Origin: Candidatus Helarchaeota archaeon
Lineage (GTDB): Archaea > Asgardarchaeota > Lokiarchaeia > Helarchaeales > HEL-GB-A
Length of the DNA stretch: 64,000 nt
Reading direction: 5' to 3'
NCBI GenBank assembly: GCA_013375455.1
Contig: JABXJT010000018.1
Coordinates: 10,143-74,142 of the forward strand
Part shown: in pieces, positions 60,085 to 64,000 of the stretch
Position numbering within the stretch: position 1 is the stretch's first letter
Layout: each line of letters opens with the position of its first letter
Notes under the pieces: generated by a model
The model's database searches: none
The model's input: the letters and a program-made list of their open reading frames with translations, nothing else
What the model was told of the DNA's origin: nothing
Made by a program: the position numbers and the translations under genes

Positions 60085-62766
60085 ATGACTAAAAAAATAG
60101 CACACAGTGTAAAGACAATTACCGCAGAAAAATCAAATGATTTAATTACCTTCGCATCACGATATCTTGGGTTTGATTCCATTTTTAAATGGAATGTGGA
60201 TGTTAATGGATTTATTGTACAACTCCAAACGAATGATATTCATTTAGAGGATTTTTTCAAAGAAAATTTCTTTCCTGCAGCATTTGATAGTGATTTGCGC
60301 CCTCATGGCACAATTTATGCAATAAATGGAGCTTATGATGCAGAGCCAGGATTATACTATAATTCAGAAACAAAAACTGGTTTCTTAATTAATATTACAA
60401 CCTATCATCAATTGCGATCTCTTGTATTAGGTTTAGTTTTAGATTTTTCCGAGCAACAAAGAAATTTACATTTTATTAGAGGTTCTCTAGTGGATTTAGA
60501 TGGGGAAGGAATTTGTATAATGGGTCCTTCAGAGTCAGGTATAAATACTCACACTTTTCTTCTATTAGAACTGGAGAAGGCAAGGATTCATTCCACTGAT
60601 TGGATATATCTTGAGCAACTTGGTGGTGAGAAAGGACGGATTTCGACCACAATATCTGAACAGAAATTCTATCTGAAAAATAATATAATAAAGCTAATTC
60701 CTCGTTTGAGAATTCTATTTGAAAAATGTAAAAAAGAAGAAAACTATTTTGTAATCGACCCATGGTGGATTGGTGGCAAAGATAAGTGCATAAATACTAC
60801 TCGGATTAATGTTATTTTCTTTCTCGATCCAGATCCTATGAGGAACGAGATTGCGAAACGGCTGACTAAGAAGGAAGCGTTGTCAATGTTGCTTGATGCA
60901 GAGCATCCATTCTACAATCCTCATATTATAGCTTTCGACAATTCACGAAAAGAACAGGAACTAAAATTCTTTGACAATCTTTTTGACTTTGTTGCCGTAT
61001 ATCGCATCAACACTGCCAAAGCTATGTTTGAAGTGCAAAAAGAGATTAAGAATATTATTTTATCAAAAGAATATCTCGAACCTCTTCAAGAAGAGAAAGA
61101 GGAAATCCAGCTGGAAGTCGCAGAAGCATTAAAACATATTAGTCTTTCAAATATAAGAAAAGCTATCTCTGAAATGGTTAACTTATCGAATGTACAAAGT
61201 TTATCAGAGAAAGAAATCCGAGAAATGGCAGAAAAATATGGATTTCGCACAAAATTTGGGAATTATAACTTTGTTTCTACCGTTAAAAACAGGAGTGCAG
61301 GTCTTACAGTTTATATTGGCTCGCCAAAAGTTCTTCAAGCAAAGCTAAATGAAAATCAAAAAGATATCATTAAGAAATTACCGAAAACTGTCAAAGAGGT
61401 ACTCGCCTACATTAAGAGGGCGCCGTTTGTTCGTACCACTCGTACAATGGGAAAAAATCCGGACTTCACGCCAACGTGCACATTATACGTTTCTGTTCAT
61501 CGAAAAGAAATGATAAGGCTTGCACATATGTTGAACTTATCACTATTTCCGAATGATAGAAAGACAAACCCACACCTTTATATCGTTTATATTCCAGAAT
61601 GGCATGAAAAGGATCGGCAAATTATCGTCTTTCCTGAAATAGCTGTAACCTTTGTATTGGGAACAGATTATTATGGGGAAGCCAAAAAAGGAATGCTCCG
61701 AATGGCTATGTGGGAAGCAAAGCAGCGGGGTATGCTTGGTTTACATGCGGGAGCGAAAATAATTAAAGCGATGGATGCTCGGACTGGTGAAATTAAGAAG
61801 TACTCGACGCTCATCTTCGGTTTAACAGCAACAGGTAAAACGACACACAGTTGCCATTCACACAATCTGGACGAATCACTGGGCGAGGGAATTGAAATCG
61901 TGCAAGACGATTTCATAGCACTACGCCCTGACGGAAGCGTCCTTGGGACGGAACGAGGATTTTTTCTGAAAACAGAAGGGCTTAATCATGAAATTCAACC
62001 TTTGATCTATAACGCGATCACCCAGCCAGATGGCATTTTTGAAAACGTTCTTGTTGATTATCAAGGGAATGTTTTTTTTGAAGATAATACTCTAACGGGT
62101 AATGGGCGCGGCATTATGCAAAAGAAAGATTTTGGTAAATATTCGAGTAAAGGAATAAATATACCACCATTGTCTGAAGTTGATGGAATATTAATCTTTA
62201 TGATAACCCGCCGAAACACGATAGTCCCAATCGCATCCAAACTCACTTTTGAGCAGGCAACCGCATTTTTTATGCTAGGCGAATCGATCGAATCCTCGGG
62301 CTCTAATCCTAAACGTGCGGGAGAAAGCGTTCGGGTCGTTGGAACGAATCCATTTATGATTGGTGACGAAACAGAGGAAGGAGAAATGTTCTACGATATT
62401 CTTATGAAGAATAAGGATAAAATTAGATGTTTTTTACTAAACACTGGCGGTGTCGGTGAATTACGTGAGAAACAGCCTGATGGCACTAAAATATTAAAGC
62501 GTAAAGTTAATAGAATTCCAATCAAAGAAATGGCCTCACTAATACGGGGAATTTCAAGGGATTCCATTCAGTGGGAACCAGATCCTTACTTTGGAACGGA
62601 GATTCCTAAAAAAATGGAAGGTGTTGATATAACCAAATATGACCCTGCAAAGTTTTATTCACCAAAAATGCTAAAAAATCTGATAAACACGCTCAAACAG
62701 GAACGTACAGAATATATGGCAAAATTCAAAGATTTAGATGAGAAAATTAAACAAGCTTTTAAGTAA
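60085..62766 (+). CDS. ATP-type phosphoenolpyruvate carboxykinase fused to a degenerate PEPCK/HprK-like domain
   Basis: An 893-residue protein, far longer than the usual 530-residue PckA. The C-terminal half (about 390-893) has GTDYYGEAKKGMLRMAMWEAK (Lys), MLGLHAGAKI (His metal site), the kinase loop IFGLTATGKTTHS (about 576-588), EIVQDDFIALRPDGS (metal Asp pair) and GTERGFFLKTE. It should convert oxaloacetate to phosphoenolpyruvate in gluconeogenesis. The N-terminal half repeats the same layout in decayed form: CIMGPSESGINTHT (no lysine in the loop) and STTISEQKFYLKNN. It may be a regulatory or structural pseudo-domain. Start ATG 60085. Confidence 0.75.
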   Translation: MTKKIAHSVKTITAEKSNDLITFASRYLGFDSIFKWNVDVNGFIVQLQTNDIHLEDFFKENFFPAAFDSDLRPHGTIYAINGAYDAEPGLYYNSETKTGFLINITTYHQLRSLVLGLVLDFSEQQRNLHFIRGSLVDLDGEGICIMGPSESGINTHTFLLLELEKARIHSTDWIYLEQLGGEKGRISTTISEQKFYLKNNIIKLIPRLRILFEKCKKEENYFVIDPWWIGGKDKCINTTRINVIFFLDPDPMRNEIAKRLTKKEALSMLLDAEHPFYNPHIIAFDNSRKEQELKFFDNLFDFVAVYRINTAKAMFEVQKEIKNIILSKEYLEPLQEEKEEIQLEVAEALKHISLSNIRKAISEMVNLSNVQSLSEKEIREMAEKYGFRTKFGNYNFVSTVKNRSAGLTVYIGSPKVLQAKLNENQKDIIKKLPKTVKEVLAYIKRAPFVRTTRTMGKNPDFTPTCTLYVSVHRKEMIRLAHMLNLSLFPNDRKTNPHLYIVYIPEWHEKDRQIIVFPEIAVTFVLGTDYYGEAKKGMLRMAMWEAKQRGMLGLHAGAKIIKAMDARTGEIKKYSTLIFGLTATGKTTHSCHSHNLDESLGEGIEIVQDDFIALRPDGSVLGTERGFFLKTEGLNHEIQPLIYNAITQPDGIFENVLVDYQGNVFFEDNTLTGNGRGIMQKKDFGKYSSKGINIPPLSEVDGILIFMITRRNTIVPIASKLTFEQATAFFMLGESIESSGSNPKRAGESVRVVGTNPFMIGDETEEGEMFYDILMKNKDKIRCFLLNTGGVGELREKQPDGTKILKRKVNRIPIKEMASLIRGISRDSIQWEPDPYFGTEIPKKMEGVDITKYDPAKFYSPKMLKNLINTLKQERTEYMAKFKDLDEKIKQAFK

Positions 62767-62833
62767 ACTATTATGAAATTCACAAATATTCTTTAAATTT
62801 CTACTTTTTTTCATATATTTAAAATTCTGACGA

Positions 62834-63922
62834 TTACATAAGCTCTAATGGTTCCAGCAATTTTTCTGAAGCTATTTTTCTTTTAAAGGTCGTTTTTGGG
62901 CGATGTTTTACTTGTAGATCTTCTGAAACATCAACCGCACACCTTGCAATATTCTTTAAATTTCTACTTAATGTTATCAAGCTTATGATCAAACTTGAAT
63001 CTGTAATATTCTTTAATACTTCAGTTTCAGTTTGAAGATGAAACTCAAACACTTTATGAATGGCATTAATTACTCCATTTGCTCGCATAAACTCATTCTT
63101 AAAAAAGGCCAGAATGGCATTTTGCTGCATTTTTATAATGAATCGGGACATAGAAATTAGATGTTCTTTTAATTCCGGATTGATTTTTTTACCTTTAAGT
63201 TTCATGGATTGCTGTGCTATTTCTACTGCGTAATGCGCCATCTTACTCAAATCTCGAGCTAGAACAATTCCTAAAACACAGTCTATTTTTATAGTGCTTG
63301 TGCAAATATCTGCAATATTCAATCTATTACTCAATGATAAATTTAATTGCCTTAACATTAGAAAAAATAATTTATCCACTTGCATTTCTCGATTTATAAC
63401 ATCACGTGCAAGGATTTCATCGCGTTCCTGAAAGGATTTCATTGCATCCAAGTGCATGGAAGAGATGAGGGTGTATATTCTCTTTATTAAATCATGCAAG
63501 GGGAATTTTATTGGATCTATTAGTATCCTGATGGTTATTTTATCGGAGAATTCTTCAGAAATTTCCGTTCCTATTAAATTTGACGTAGTTTTTTTAATGA
63601 TGTCCTTTTTATCCATAGTAATGGTTTTTTTAGATGAAATAGTAATGACATCAGACCCCTGAATGTAACAACTGTTTATGCAGCGGTCCAATGAATTGGC
63701 TTCCGGATAATCTTCTATTTCTACTACAAATTCGCTATAATATTTCGCTTGATTTTTTAAGGGATTTAATCTCAAAGACCCATCTTCTTCACGCGATATT
63801 TTAAATTTTTCGCCCTTTCCAATTTCCAGGTCAATAACCCAGGATTTTGGTAGGGTTATGAAAAAACTTCCACTTGCCGTGTTCTGAATTTTTCTTACTT
63901 CCACTTCAATCGCCAAGTCCAT
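62834..63922 (-). CDS. AbrB-PhoU family phosphate uptake regulator
   Basis: A 362-residue protein: an N-terminal SpoVT/AbrB-like DNA-binding domain (about 5-50, EVEVRKIQNTASGSFFITLPKSWVIDLEIGKGEKF) and two PhoU-like helical repeats (about 150-355), with RDVINREMQVDKLFFLMLRQL and ARDLSKMAHYAVEIAQQ, the latter matching the PhoU R.LE....A..I metal-binding helix. This combination is common in archaea and controls phosphate transport. The ATG at 63922 has no ribosome binding site; an AT-rich CATATATAATATTTATAAAAC lies about 10-30 bases upstream, fitting a leaderless transcript. Confidence 0.88.
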   Translation of the reverse strand: MDLAIEVEVRKIQNTASGSFFITLPKSWVIDLEIGKGEKFKISREEDGSLRLNPLKNQAKYYSEFVVEIEDYPEANSLDRCINSCYIQGSDVITISSKKTITMDKKDIIKKTTSNLIGTEISEEFSDKITIRILIDPIKFPLHDLIKRIYTLISSMHLDAMKSFQERDEILARDVINREMQVDKLFFLMLRQLNLSLSNRLNIADICTSTIKIDCVLGIVLARDLSKMAHYAVEIAQQSMKLKGKKINPELKEHLISMSRFIIKMQQNAILAFFKNEFMRANGVINAIHKVFEFHLQTETEVLKNITDSSLIISLITLSRNLKNIARCAVDVSEDLQVKHRPKTTFKRKIASEKLLEPLELM

Positions 63923-64000
63923 ACTAAATATGTTTTATAAATATTATATATGAACATTCTTTTTTAAAGTATATAATTTATTGACATTTATATCTTTTTT

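Overview
This window looks like a piece of an Asgard (Promethearchaeota) chromosome, AT-rich, with archaeal promoters (AT-rich TATA boxes) and GGTG-type ribosome binding sites. The archaeal core is clear: SRP19, eS8, archaeal/eukaryotic-type prolyl-tRNA synthetase, Gar1, TFB, an Fe-S TFE-beta/RPC34-like factor, an Orc1/Cdc6-like initiator, an AbrB-PhoU regulator, and geranylgeranyl-reductase-like lipid chemistry. The Asgard flavour comes from four roadblock/LC7 proteins in the first 2.2 kb, a Rag/Gtr-like GTPase with a C-terminal roadblock-like domain and the HKxD G4 motif, a longin-like protein, and several long coiled-coil proteins. Three methanogenesis marker proteins (3, 6 and 5, in that order) at 48.4-50.9 kb suggest a lineage using methyl/alkyl-coenzyme M reductase, such as the Helarchaeia. 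That assignment is inference: no mcr gene lies in the window.

Layout. 0-2.2 kb: four roadblock proteins. 2.3-5.4 kb: a split MgtE-type cation transporter and a polysaccharide flippase. 5.8-9.7 kb: a DEAD-box helicase and two surface-glycan glycosyltransferases. 9.7-13.7 kb: a TIR-leucine-rich-repeat protein, divergent from a four-zinc-module nuclease-like protein. 13.9-18.5 kb: sugar aminotransferase, Gfo/Idh/MocA oxidoreductase, MFS transporter and a membrane protein. 18.7-20.3 kb: PIG-L deacetylase overlapping the Rag-like GTPase. 20.3-24.8 kb: two ceramidase-like proteins around an acyl-CoA ligase. 25.4-27.9 kb: a visibly GC-richer island (winged-helix/AAA ATPase plus helical-repeat protein). 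28-37.4 kb: informational genes, HypA, and a tandemly duplicated membrane protein with its promoter. 37.5-46.4 kb: acyltransferase plus GH3 acyl-adenylase, coiled-coil proteins, a GHMP kinase and unknown Cys-motif proteins. 46.5-50.9 kb: Fe-S protein and methanogenesis-marker cluster. 50.9-55.9 kb: putative origin with orc1/cdc6, longin-like protein, RecA-like protein and endonuclease IV. 56-64 kb: twin zinc microproteins, a broken RecA-like gene, a PAS-PAS-DUF835 regulator, a PEPCK fused to a degenerate PEPCK-like domain, and PhoU.

How genes may work together. Flippase, GT-C-like and GT2 glycosyltransferases, DegT aminotransferase, Gfo/Idh/MocA oxidoreductase and GHMP kinase fit synthesis and export of surface glycans. 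The ceramidase-like/ligase operon and the GH3/hexapeptide acyltransferase pair both suggest activation and transfer of acyl groups. The roadblock proteins are possible partners of the Rag-like GTPase. HypA (nickel) and the marker proteins fit a nickel-enzyme, C1/alkane-type metabolism.

The best leads for undescribed biology are the TIR-LRR protein, the zinc-module nuclease, the marker-protein cluster with an unannotated 35-residue peptide, an ORB-like element beside orc1/cdc6, the ceramidase-like/ligase operon, and the PEPCK fusion. Several small genes (35-48 residues) are reported here from direct reading. No tRNA, rRNA, CRISPR array or intact insertion sequence was recognised.
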